Assembly (NCBI GenBank): GCA_963920665.1
Contig: OY987271.1
Span: 4,342,501-4,406,500 of the forward strand
Direction: 5' to 3'
DNA from: Straminergon stramineum
Taxonomy: Eukaryota > Streptophyta > Bryopsida > Hypnales > Calliergonaceae
Length of the DNA: 64,000 nt
In this document: positions 32,347 to 42,734 of the stretch, one piece after another
How the letters are laid out: each line of letters opens with the position of its first letter
Numbering within the stretch: the stretch's first letter is position 1
The notes under the pieces: model-generated
The model's input: only the letters and a program-made list of their open reading frames with translations
What the model was told of the DNA's origin: nothing
The model's database searches: none
Position numbers and translations under genes: made by a program

Positions 32347-32929
32347 TTAACCCCTAAACGTCTAGAATCATCTCTAGAATTGGCGATTCAAGAAAAATCA
32401 TTACAAAGTGCTATTCTGAAGCATATTTTGGAATTGACATACAAACAAAAGTTGTAGATTTTGATTTTTAGATTCCATATATATGGTTAGATTCACCAAT
32501 GTTATCATCCATCTTTTTTTTTATTTATAAATTTTGAAAGAGAAATGCTGAAATTCCTTCAAAATTATATTACAAGCAAAATATTATCATTTTTTGAGTA
32601 AAATTGGTTGGAATGGATTTGAAACAAGATTCTCCTCACATGGTGATTTTTTGAAATTTTTGTGTTCTTCAAATCTATGACTTCATTGTGGCAAATCCAA
32701 TTTTCAACTAAAGCCAATGCAATTTGACCACTTGACATACATGCACATTTGTAATTTTAGAAAAATATGTACTCTAGTAACACCAAATCCAACCTTGAGA
32801 TAGGACATCAACTTGATAAGGTATCTCCACAAATTAGAATAACTTTCATCCAAGTAGTTAGGAGGGTGAAACTCTAGTTTCAATGTGTTTGTCCTCCAAA
32901 AAATGGAAGTCTGAGCGCTTAGGGGTTAA
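32347..32929 (+). mobile_element. TTAA element D, copy 1 (583 bp), with empty site
   Basis: Begins TTAACCCCTAAACGTCTAG and ends GCGCTTAGGGGTTAA. Flanks read CACAATC before and ATTGG-TTTATGGACAC after. The GLP4 flank at 17752 reads CTCAATCTTGAACTGGTCTAATGGACAC, so one TTGA/TTAA has become two TTAA copies around the insert. This is direct evidence for TTAA target duplication. The interior has no open frame. A diverged relative is at 46876-47469. Confidence 0.8.
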
Positions 32930-33348
32930 ATTGGTTTTATGGACACAAAACCACTTGGAAAAATGTGTGCACAATTCACCTCATCTTCAAATTGGGTTAC
33001 AAAAACTCCAGGAAATCTGAACATTGCTCAGTGCGCACAGATACCTCAGACTTCAACACATGCACTGGACAACGTTTTTTGAAAATGTGACCCTGAATTT
33101 CATTAAATGTTGTGCAACTTTGTCGGGCGAATTGAAGCCCAAATGAAGGAATGCTTCACACTAGCTTGGGTCTTAGACCAGCAATCCTCAGAGCAATTCT
33201 CTATCAATCTAAAGAGTCAGAAATCATTGGACCTCCTCCCTTGTAAAGAATGTTGATAGTAGTAGTGTGTGTACATGATTTTTTCACCGGCCGAGGGTCT
33301 CTACAAACTTGCTCTGGAAACAAAAAAAGTATTGAGCTATTCATCAAT
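32930..33348 (-). repeat. Conserved 3' flank of the GLP unit (GLP6), proximal part
   Basis: Close match to 17780-18187 and 26190-26515, ending in ATTGAGCTATTCATCAA just before the ancestral stop codon at 33349-33351. Confidence 0.75.
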
Positions 33349-33384
33349 TTACATGTGGAACTGCTTCTGGATCATGTCCACGGT

Positions 33385-34014
33385 CTACTCGTTGATGCGG
33401 AACGCCTTCTCCAATACCTCGTCCGTGATGTCCGGAGTGAACAAAGCGGGGGCAATCTGCTGCACGCCGGGGTTCTGGCTGCTCAAAGCGGCGAACGCCA
33501 ACGCAGGACCCTTGCCCACGTTCAGCTGGAAGTGCACAAGACCCTTGGGGAACACGAACAACTCGCCTTCCTTGAGGGTGGTGGCAAACAAGGTGTTGCT
33601 GGTGCTCACGAAACCCACATAAAACTCGCCCTTCACCACCAATAGAATCTCGGTGGCTCTGGGGTGCGTGTGCGAGGGGTTGATGCCGCCCATGGCGAAG
33701 TCGATGCGAGCAGCGGAGATGCCCAAAGTGTTCAGTCCGGGGAACTGAAGGACGGAGGCGGGCGTGACTGCGGCCTTGTTGGCGTTGTTGGTGTTTCCAG
33801 CATTCTTCAAGCCGGCGAACGTGAAGTCGTTCACGGAGACCTTGTCGGCGGGCTTGCAGGTGAGTCCGTTGATGGTGATTCCGCTCTTCAAGTCTGCGAC
33901 GCAGAAGTCCTGGAGCGGATCCTCGTCCGCAGCCATGGCGAGCATGGGCACGAGCGCCACGCTCATTAGCATGGCCATGGTCACCCACAAGCTGCTTCGG
34001 TTCATGATGCCCAT
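33385..34014 (-). CDS. GLP: Germin-like protein GLP6, truncated by a premature stop
   Basis: A 209-residue reading frame from ATG at 34012-34014 to TAG at 33385-33387. The other copies have CAG (Gln210) at this codon. The lost 12 residues remain readable down to the ancestral TAA at 33349-33351, so a single C-to-T transition explains the truncation. The metal ligands His115, His117, Glu122 and His161 are intact, but Pro114 next to His115 is Ser and Leu131 is Phe. In germins the C-terminal helices contribute to oligomer contacts, so loss of the end may destabilise the protein. This could be a young pseudogene or a shortened functional copy. An in-frame extension upstream to 34125 starts at TTG and has no signal-peptide sense, so the ATG is preferred. 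It is almost identical to GLP7. Confidence 0.9.
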   Translation of the reverse strand: MGIMNRSSLWVTMAMLMSVALVPMLAMAADEDPLQDFCVADLKSGITINGLTCKPADKVSVNDFTFAGLKNAGNTNNANKAAVTPASVLQFPGLNTLGISAARIDFAMGGINPSHTHPRATEILLVVKGEFYVGFVSTSNTLFATTLKEGELFVFPKGLVHFQLNVGKGPALAFAALSSQNPGVQQIAPALFTPDITDEVLEKAFRINE

Positions 34015-34218
34015 GTCGAGTGGGTCGATATCAGTCGCTTCGAGGTGGTGGAATTCGAAATCGTGCTCGACGAGTTCTGGAGTTGAGCTTGCTGGTAGAG
34101 TGTCGAGCAGTATCAGTTGTTGCAAGAGATGTAATAGTGTCTCAGGAGATGGCTCTGGAGGATGACTTGTGGAGTATTGGAATGGTTGCTGTTATTACAA
34201 TTGTTTGGGTTGTGAGGG

Positions 34219-34439
34219 TTTATATCCATCTCAAGGCGCGACTGTTGAAGCGCGTTCTTGAAGACGCGGGGTGGCTGTGGAAGGAAAACTCGGAAGGAAA
34301 TTCGGAAATTACTTGATACTCTGAGACGACCAACGGAACCAAGGAAAGGAGGCAGGGTCCCGCCGGGCCACCTTCTGGGATTCGTGAGAAAGTCAAGATC
34401 GGGTCCACTGGAGGTCCGAGAGAGGACTCCTGATGACGT
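34219..34439 (-). promoter_or_regulatory. GLP6 promoter: TATA, paired CGCG boxes, TGACGT
   Basis: TATAAA (minus) at 34219-34224, ACGCGC at 34250-34255, CCGCGT at about 34264-34269, TGACGT at 34434-34439. CTCCTGAT at 34427-34434 is the unoccupied target of the hAT-like insertion in GLP7. The pogo-like transposon begins 131 bp beyond TGACGT. Confidence 0.6.
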
Positions 34440-35252
34440 AAGAGCCACCAAAGCAATCAATGTGTAGTTGTGAATGGAGAGAGATTGGGAAGCCAGAGTC
34501 CGACCGCCACGTTTGCCGTGATTCTTGGAGTTCAAATTTTCGTCTATTTGCATTTCCGGGGAAATCTTAAGATAGGCAAACCCATACCCGTTTGTTTAAG
34601 AGGATAGGGTGCCAAATGATCCCCACAAAATTAGAAAAAATATTCAATAAATTAGCCTTTTCTCAACCAATGCAAGGATACTGAAAAATTCAGAAATTAT
34701 AATATTGAAAAGTTGGTATTCAAGTGCAAAGTCAACAATAATAGGGTCCCATAGGCAGTTGTAGACCAACAATGTCATCAACTTTCTATTGATTGTTCAC
34801 TGAGCACTAGAAACAAAAACTTATGCAAATATAAAACGAATTCCAAGTATTGCTAAATGAAAGAGCCGGTCAATGTATTGGCTTGGTTGCATGCACAGGT
34901 TGCTACAAATGCGAGCATTGTAGCCACTAACATCGTGCACAATGGATATTATTCCACTCACTATGGAATTCAAATAGGGTGCTTCCACTTGCACTCCCGC
35001 CCACATAGCTCAGCATGCAGACCACGACCAAGCTCTCCTCCATCCTTTTCTCATCCCAATTCCCATAAAGACTTCTCATTGCTTGGCCAATGAGATAGCC
35101 ATGTCCGCCCTCTACTAGTTGCTTTCCTGCTCCCCATCTACTCAACGAAAATGACCGTTGCTGCAACAGTCACCACTAAGCTTACAGTGGTCTTCATAGC
35201 TAACTGCACTAAAGTCACTGATCATCTACATCTTCCTTTGCAAAGTCGTGAA

Positions 35253-37507
35253 TTACCCATCGAGGATCGCCACGATGAGCCCACGGAGGGGGAGGGGGGG
35301 GATTGCTTGATCGAAAGTGCGTCCTTGTTGCTTCGCTTGTAGACGTGCAATAGCAATTTTTTGATTTTGTCGACAAATTGGTGGACAATAAGTCAAAAAT
35401 TTGCCGATGTATTGGCTGGGGAGTGGAGGGGCCATTGATTTGATGCGGTGGTGGAGTTCTTCCCCTGCTTTTGCCACTGATGCTGGTGACCACCGCTCAT
35501 TGAAAGCCTTTCGAGCATCGATCTCGTGCTGTCGCTTGATCTTCGCCGCTTCTTTCATCTTCTTCTCCTGCACTCGCCTTTGCTTTGTAAGTTCAGCCTC
35601 CTTCCTCTTCAACTCCTTTGCTTGTTCCGCCTCTTCTTTCAAACGAGCTTTTTCTTCTATTGCTTATAATTAGTCTTCACTCATCATTATTATAGATTTC
35701 GAGTAGTCGATGATGGGATCAGCTCTTCTCCGTCTCTATGTAGGTCCATGGACTTCCGGCAACTTGAAGAAGTTTGCTCGCTGTGGTGAAGATTGCTCCG
35801 CTACAGTTCTATTACTGTTGGTTCCTTCGAACTCAGAGTCGGAGGAGTTCAACTGCCCCTGCACCGTCAGATCGTTGACGAAGTAGTGACTGAGATTTCC
35901 CTGCGTTCGGGAGATGCTAGTGCCGATGAGTTCCTGCAAGCCAGCGTCGTCGTCAGGGAGGTGATCACTCTCTCCGTCACTGTCAGTATCACTGTCTGAC
36001 CCGTTGATTCCTTCATCCACATTCTCGGTGTCTTGGCTTTCTTCAGAATTGTCATCATCCAGGTTGTTGTGGCTTTCGGGATCTTCATCCAAGTTCACTG
36101 CTGAGAAATTGTTAGCATGAACAAATTGTCTACTGGGGCCCATTTTGTGATCTAATGCTTTGGGATTGTATGGCCAAATCCCAGTGCCTACAAATCCTTT
36201 TTGGATGTTTAGTTTAGTTAGAGCTCTCTTCAATGCCAAATCGACCCATTGTGCCAAGTCCTCCTTCTACGCAGCTCTTCCTCTATTTCGAATGGCTAAG
36301 CATCTCTGTAACCTCGAAATGCACACTTGAAGGGTCTGAAGACACTAACATCTAAAGGTTGTAGTCTGTGACTTGTATGCGACGGCAATGTTAGGACATC
36401 CAAACCAATGGCGGATGCCTTGTGCACTACCTCAAGGGTAACGTGCGACTCGTGTCCATCGAGTATCAGCAAGTGCCGATTGGTGGGTGAAATGCCCCCA
36501 TGGCCTTCTAGTGCCTTGACAAAATGTGAAATCCATGATGAGAATAAATGATCAGTCATCCAAGCTTTAGCTTGCATGGCCATGGTTGCATTTTCCTCAC
36601 ACTTCTCTATATAATTCCTCCGCATGCGCTTCCCTCTAAAGATATAGAAATGTGGTATATACTCACCAGCAGCACTAACACAAGCAAGGACGCTCAACCA
36701 TTCTCGTTGGTCTGGAATCATACTATGAACAGAGCGGGAGCCGCACTTAGCAAACACCAAGGTACCACCACCATTCCTCCCAGCTTGCGCTCCTGTCTCA
36801 TCACAGTTCCAAATGTGCTTATCATCGTAACCATGTCGTGCATAGAGAGTGTTGAGATTGTGATAGAATGATTCCACATTCTCAGGACACAATCCTCTTG
36901 CCCTATTGGTCTCTAGGCCTTGAGTGCACCTCAGAACGAGATTAGGATGTTGCCAACGCCACCACTGTAGCCAACCAGCTCCAGGAATGCCGTCCCGAAA
37001 TGGATTAACACGTGTCTGGACCATCTCAGCTACTTTGAGACAAAGCTGAGCAATCGTAAGAGGGTAACCCAAGTCCTGCATCTGCAACAGGTATTGCTCT
37101 AACTCATGTTCTTCTTCAATAGTCAGCACACCTTGCCGACCTCGCTTTCTAGTGAGAGTCCTTCCGAAGAAATGATCTCTTAGGGACGATGGTGGAATCC
37201 CGTAATGGCGAGCAACAGTTCGAAAACGTCCACCTCGTTCCACAGCTTCGAATGCCAATTTTAGCATTCCACTTGACCACGCCCCCTGTCGTCTTTCGAT
37301 TGCTGCAGACCTTCGAGATTGGAGTGGCACGTCGGAGGTATTGGAGTGTAGAGTAATTCCTTGGGTGGCAGTGCATTGTTGCAGCGGGGGAGTACAAGAA
37401 GTTGGAGGTCCGTAGAGGTGTGCAGATGATCTATTTGTGATGTCTTGCAACACGTGAATATTTTCCCATGAGCATGGCTGAGTCGATGTTGATGCCGGGC
37501 TTTCCAT
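35253..37507 (-). pseudogene. Pogo/CENPB-type DDE transposase, disrupted
   Basis: The first block (37507-36296, about 403 aa) has a psq-type helix-turn-helix at residues about 78-120 (A-F-E-A-V-E-R-G-G..V-A-R-H-Y-G-I-P), a CENPB-like second DNA-binding region at 128-200, and a DDE domain with Asp237 (N-C-D-E-T-G), Asp351 (L-D-G-H-E-S-H) and Asp387 (Q-P-L-D-V). It ends at TAG after Y-R-D-A. A one-base shift restores I-R-N-R-G-R-A-A, then another TAG precedes K-E-D-L-A-Q-W. The second block (36257-35736) continues the family C-terminus (G-F-V-G-T-G-I-W-P-Y-N-P) into an acidic Asp/Ser-rich stretch. A third block (35642-35253) is a Lys/Glu/Arg-rich coiled coil. Stops separate the blocks, so unless introns remove them this copy is inactive. 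All three catalytic aspartates remain. Confidence 0.85.
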
Positions 37508-37748
37508 CACTGCAGCCGCCTAGGTAACTTTCTACACATGATCAATACAATCATGCATAGTATTAGAGTACAGATCAATTTTGTACTAGTATTGTATATT
37601 TTTTTTTGACACTAATGAAACGGAATTTCATTGCAAAGGGCCAGTATCGTACATTCAATAAAAATTGAAATTGATATGCTACAGTTATGAATTCCCGTAG
37701 ATCACCTGTGAAAAAAATTTGCAACAGATGAGGTTGACTTCTTCGTCG

Positions 37749-37945
37749 TTACACTACTGAGGTCACCTTTGTGAATTCGAAGTTGCTGATTTGCGATCCC
37801 TGTAGTGGATTGGGAAATTTCTTCCGGACGACCTGGCTCGTCGATTCACCTACCAAGCAGTCGATGCCCCTGTCAAGAAGCACCTCATCAATGCACTTGT
37901 AGGGAAGCCGGTCTGCATTCCAACCATGCAAGAGTTCATGATTTT
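37749..37945 (-). other. Short frame of unknown meaning inside the pogo element
   Basis: An ATG-started frame beginning M-A-E-G-N-G-Q-N-H-E and ending T-K-V-T-S-V-V (about 70 aa) lies between the transposase start and the right terminal repeat. No family was recognised. It could be an upstream exon of the transposase, a second element protein, or chance. Confidence 0.25.
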
Positions 37946-38897
37946 GACCATTCCCTTCAGCCATTAATACAAATATTAAAAGCCATGATAGGAAACACAT
38001 ATACCTAGTGAATTTTGGAATTATTCAAAGTACAGATATTGCAAATTCATTACAGCTACATAAGATGTCATTCTACGTACAACCTCCTTCTGAATATGGA
38101 ATCCAAGAGGTTCAATAAGCAATCTACAGAATGTGAATCCAGCTCATTTTTTATTCTATGGTCTAAGTCTAATGAAACAAAGTGAATCACAGCAAGTAAC
38201 CGGTCATGATAGCAAATCAAATGCAAAACATGAACGCAAGTTGAAGTTAGTCATCGAATCAATTGTGAAAGACGAACCACAAGTTGTACAAAAAGTTATA
38301 TAGTTATTCACTAAGAAGCAGTAACTTAAGCAATGATAACAGACTCAAGTCTGTTTTCCAATAACTCACTCTCAAAGATTTGCACACTTGGAATTCGACC
38401 TCAGTTCCACTACGAGCACCAACTCAATGCGATTAGTGCACCCTAAGAGTCACCGGAGCCATTATATGGTTGCACCCTAATAGCACCATTAATTACCCAC
38501 TAACCTACACGTTGTGATACTTAAGGACCATTTATAGAACACCGCAATTCTAGATGCCAAGAAACTTCATTGTGGTCGACTTCCACCCTACACTTGGCAG
38601 CTCGAAGTCTCATTCCGTTTCCCTGTGACTGGAAGCCGCTAAGTGCAGTAGCAAATTCTGAGCATTTAAACACATGTCATTCCTAAGCTCTTATGTTAGT
38701 AAAACCGCTTTGACAATGCATGAAGCAGTCACCTAACCAACTCATATTAGAGTCCCACTCATCTAATTGCGAGCTACCACACATCTAATTGCCACCTACC
38801 ACATTAGGGACGAGATTTCCAGACAATATCTTGACGGTGAAAAGGCCTTTTCTAGGGAGCGGCATTGAGAACCGCACGGAATTGGGTTTGCCTACCT

Positions 38898-39646
38898 TAG
38901 TCAAACTCTTGTGTCTTCACTCACGAATCCCATAAGGTGGCTCGCAGCAGTAAGCACTAATAAGGGCAGGCTTCCATGTATGATCGGTTCAGGTGGAATC
39001 AATAAAACGACAAGGATTGAAGTCCCAAACTTCACCGGAAGAGGGTGAGCGAATAAGCATGACATTGAGTTCCACTATTCATTGGTGGTACCTTTCATTG
39101 GCTCCTATCTTTGTTGCTTCTAAGTTTAGGTGCATGGATTAGAAGAAAGGTATATTTGAGTGTACAAATTGATGAGGTCTATCTCTACCGGTGCACATGG
39201 AAGTGCTTTGCAGATTTGGGTGGTGGTGAAGTCACTGTTTATTGCCGGACCAACCCGAGCATGGAAGGAGGCTCTAAGCCAGTAGCTCCACCGCATCAAT
39301 TTAGAAAGAATGTAACATCATAGTGTAGTTGCGATTCCGTCTCCATTTCTTCCCGTATTGTTGTAGTGCAATCCACACTTCAATCTTCCACAACCCCTTA
39401 TTCAACTCATTTTACATCACTGATTTCTCCATAGCCAAAAAGTTGAGTACGTAGTTGTGTGAGCTCTTATATGGACTTAAAAGACCATAGAGTATCCCCA
39501 CTGGAGGTGCGTCAAGCGGGGGTGTCGAGTGCGTGTTTGGTGTGGCTGATGAAGAGCTCGTGTTGACTTCTCCTTTTGTACCCCATAGTGGACACACCAA
39601 GAAGGGGCACCAAGTGGGGAATGCAATTCAATATTAGTTTCATCTT
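38898..39646. other. GLP6 distal upstream DNA, displaced by the transposon
   Basis: GTCAAACTCTTGTGTCT at 38900 and GTAGCTCCACCGCATCAA near 39283 both match the GLP7 upstream region (52674-52714), but there they are almost adjacent, so about 370 bp (38920-39280) is extra here or deleted in GLP7. No gene was recognised. Confidence 0.55.
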
Positions 39647-39689
39647 TTAACCCCTCATCGTTAGAAGGGACGAAAAGTGTCCTCACATT

Positions 39690-39928
39690 CACTATAACAA
39701 AACATGGTAAAAAAAACCCATAGTCAAAATCAACTACGGTTCTTTTTGCCACGTTTTTGTGCAGGCCCACTATAGGCATAGCCAACGTTTTTTGCAATTT
39801 CCAAAAATTGCAGTGAGAAATTGCAAAAGAAGATAAGAGTCTACTATGCACGCATGCACAAAAATGTGGCAAAAAGAACTATAGTCGATTTTGACTACGG
39901 TTTTTTCTTACCATGTTTTGTTATATTG
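39690..39928. mobile_element. 239-bp CACTA-like MITE with ATT duplication
   Basis: Begins CACTATAACAAAACATGGTAA and ends TTACCATGTTTTGTTATATTG, flanked by ATT at 39687-39689 and 39929-39931. The arms are inverted over about 75 bp. The E copy at 13471-13380 is uninterrupted at this point (in reverse complement CCTCACATTATATGGC). A CACTA start and a 3-bp duplication are characteristic of that superfamily; the right end has CAATA in place of CACTA. Confidence 0.75.
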
Positions 39929-40376
39929 ATTGTCTGGTAGTCAAATTCAAAGTGTTGTTACTTTTAATCCAATGTTTGAATTCAATAAAACTTGTAGGAA
40001 AAGTTGTGTATATTATTTTCATTTCATTGGTAAAATTTTTAGATCAATCCAAGATTTATTGAATTTTTGAGAGCCCTTCAAAGTTCATAGGTTCAATTTG
40101 AGTTCACCACATTGCATTCTAATAACTACAACTTCAGGGGCTTGTAGCTTTTTCATAAAATGGTTTTTTTCAATAAAGTTTGTTGTGTTTTTTTCCTCTT
40201 AAGGTCTAGTTATTGTGGTAAAGTTTTCATGTCAATCCAAGTTGTTTTGAATGTTTGGGAGCAAATCGAAGTTCAAAATCCATATATTTTTGTATTATAG
40301 TGAACTTCTACGGTTTATAACTTCTCCATATGAGGTCCGTTTACAATCATTTTTGTTGTAAAGGTTTTACATACAT

Positions 40377-40490
40377 GGTCAATTTCATTAAAATGGTGGT
40401 ATGATGATGAAATGGCGCAACATTCCATTAAAATGGCGCAGAGTATGTCAAAAATGGCACATGGCATATGCCATTTTAATGAAATTGCCC
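40377..40490. mobile_element. MITE family M, copy c (114 bp)
   Basis: Begins GGTCAATTTCATTAAAATGG and ends CCATTTTAATGAAATTGCCC. Internal GCGCAACATTCCATTAAAATGGCGC matches copy b in reverse. It is nested in element E copy 2. Confidence 0.75.
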
Positions 40491-41108
40491 ATATACTAGT
40501 CTAGTTTGGGTGGTTAAAATTTCATATCAATCCAAAAGGAAATGAGTGATTGAGAAGCATTTTAGTAGAAGGAGGTTTAGCCATATATGTGATTTTTTGC
40601 TACTTTTTTCATTGTTTGTTGACATTTTAAAACAATTTTGTAGACATAATGAGTCAATTGAATGATAATTTTTTTCACCAAAGTGTTTGTCTCTTAGTTT
40701 TGAATCACTTTGTGGTTTAAAGTTTTTTCATTTGAGTAGGTTTAGAAATCAAATTTCACCTCCAAATGTATTTTTCAAAAAATTTCAACATCTTATTTCA
40801 ACACTAAAACATTATGATCATTCAAACTATATGGTCAAATGACCCCAAATTTGTTTCACACCATCTGCAACATGCACACTACAAGATTGTGTAGTTGAGA
40901 TTTCGGAGATTTTCATACTTCACTAAAATTTAGACTTATAGCACTTGAAAGCATGGATGCTTTTACACATGTTTGAACTTCATGCATTGAGGGGTTCAGA
41001 GTCTAAATATGAAAAATTAAACTATCAATTCATTGAGAGTAATCATTCTACCAACTACCCCATAGAGATTCAGAAGCATTTTCAACATTCTACGAGATTT
41101 CAAATTTA

Positions 41109-41705
41109 GAGGAGAATTTCATTATATATAAATGGGGTGGTAGGAGGTAGAACAATCCATGTGGGATATGAAAATTACAATTAGTAGGAGTTAATCGCTC
41201 ATACTTAAGTCAAAAGTTGGAATTGTGTGTAAAGGAGAATTTAAGACCTCATTTAGGCATAGTGGAATAACTTTTTCTTTAAAATTTTGAACTAAGAAAA
41301 ATTGGTAAATGAAGATAACTTTCATCTCCAAAAATCCGTTTGAGATTTCAATCGTCCAATCAAAAGTTATGGACAAAATTCAAAGAGGATGTTGAAGGGA
41401 ATGTTTTTTACATCTTCAAACATCCTCTTTGAATTTTGTCTATAACTTTTGACTGTGCGATTGAAATTTCAAACAAATTTTTGGAGATGAAATTTATCTT
41501 CATTTACCAATTTTCTTTAGTTCAAAATTCTAAAGAAAAAGTTATTCTACTATGCCTAAATGAGTTTTGAAATTCTCCTTCAAATACAATCCCAACTTTT
41601 GACTTAACTATGAGTGGTTAACTCCTACTAATTGTAATTTATATATTCCATATGGGTTGTTCTACATCTTACCACCCTAGGTGTATATAATGAGCTTTTC
41701 CTTCC
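41109..41705. repeat. Long inverted repeat (hairpin), arms about 290 bp, loop about 15 bp
   Basis: The left arm, about 41109-41397, is complementary to the right arm, about 41413-41705, with few mismatches. Examples: GGACAAAATTCAAAGAGGATG pairs with CATCCTCTTTGAATTTTGTC at the apex, and CAATTAGTAGGAGTTA with TAACTCCTACTAATTG farther out. The loop is GAATGTTTTTTACAT-like. Neither arm encodes a protein, and no flanking target duplication was seen. A transcript would form a very stable double strand, a possible small-RNA source, or it is a foldback transposon. Confidence 0.85.
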
Positions 41706-42734
41706 AATCGGACACTCAATTAAAACTCAAAATCATCCCTATTCTTTTCAATTGGCTCAAGAAAAAGAAAGTTTAAGGTTGTGCAAAATTTTGCATTTCA
41801 AAGTTATTTTGATAGTATCGACAGAAACTTCACTACAATTAAAGATGATTATGAGCCCTTTAGAGGGCCATTTGGGTTTGGTACCTCAAAAACTGAGTTG
41901 GAAGTACAAGCAAATCACTTAGAACGCCACGGGCAAGCTAGGTTACTTGCTAAGGTAAACTATCCCATTCTAGAGTAAACGAGAGTTAACCCATTGTGGG
42001 TTGAAATATGTCAATGGTGTACATTCACTACATTGAAGTTTTGAAATGTACATCACTAGCAAAATTTAGCCCACGATGGATTGGTTCTCATTTGCTTTGG
42101 AATGGGGTAATTTACCTTAATGCCATCCTTAAATTTTAGTGTGTCCGGCCATATTTTCTAGCTTAGCACACCTATCATGGGGCAATAAGCTAAACCAACC
42201 CATGACAAGCAAATAGTCCAATGCAAATACCTAAAAAACCATCCATTTTAATCTTACATCAATTGATGGCAGATTTTTACTAATAAATGGAATTAAGACT
42301 TCATTAGGTTTGTAAGTGGTTGAAATCAATGCCTTGGGTAATGTTGATGGAGTTCTTAGTGACTGTTTTTGGACTTTCTTCCTTTCTAGTGTAAATTCAT
42401 TTCAAGAGCTAACTTTTTTATTCCTTTATGTTGTAGCCATGTTAAAAAATATTGTGACCATGCTAGAAAATTTTGAGACTCCTTTAGGTGATAAGATGAC
42501 CATTATGGATACACTTTGTGAGTTTTTGGTGATTTTGGAATAGTCTACAAACTCTTTTCGGCTAATTGGACAGCACAGTTCAAAAAATCATAACAAATTG
42601 ATAATTTGTCAAAAAAAATTTAATTTCAATTTCTCTCTACATTTCTCATGTTCATCTTTACATGGAAAATTTTAAATTTTTTTTCAAAAATGTGAACTTA
42701 GGAAACTAGCCATTCTACTTGTCTTGGATTAGTG
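41706..42734. other. No gene recognised
   Basis: Two short plus-strand frames (41781-41978 and 42316-42543) have no recognisable domain and no splice context that I could identify. Confidence 0.45.

Larger units (their letters stand above)
34570..38897 (-). mobile_element. Pogo-like DNA transposon, 4328 bp, complete ends
   Basis: The left end AGATAGGCAAACCCATACCC and the right end TTGGGTTTGCCTACCT are inverted repeats of about 15 bp, flanked by TA at 34568-34569 and 38898-38899. The undisturbed target AAATCTTAGTCAAAC is visible upstream of GLP3 (15402) and, slightly changed, GLP7 (about 52670). TA duplication is the hallmark of the Tc1/mariner/pogo group. Inside, on the minus strand, are a broken transposase (35253-37507) and an unexplained short frame (37749-37945). 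The element lies in the GLP6 distal promoter, and GLP upstream sequence resumes beyond its right end. Confidence 0.85.
39647..40998 (+). mobile_element. TTAA element E, copy 2, with two nested MITEs
   Basis: Begins TTAACCCCTCATCG and ends about GCATTGAGGGGTTCA. It is homologous in reverse to 28531-30451 and 12892-13471. After removing the nested insertions 39690-39928 and 40377-40490 its length is about 1.0 kb, agreeing with E copy 1 without its A insert. It contains the 190-bp-type module (GGTAAAATTTTTAGATCAATCC and related lines). Non-coding. Confidence 0.6.

Noticed and set aside
33385..34125. Longer N-terminus for GLP6 and GLP7 (37 extra codons)
   Set aside because: The upstream frame starts at TTG, has no signal-peptide character, and lies in what is 5' UTR by comparison with other copies.
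42316..42543. Possible 75-residue protein
   Set aside because: No recognisable domain, AT-rich codon use unlike the GLP genes, and no conserved copy elsewhere in the window.
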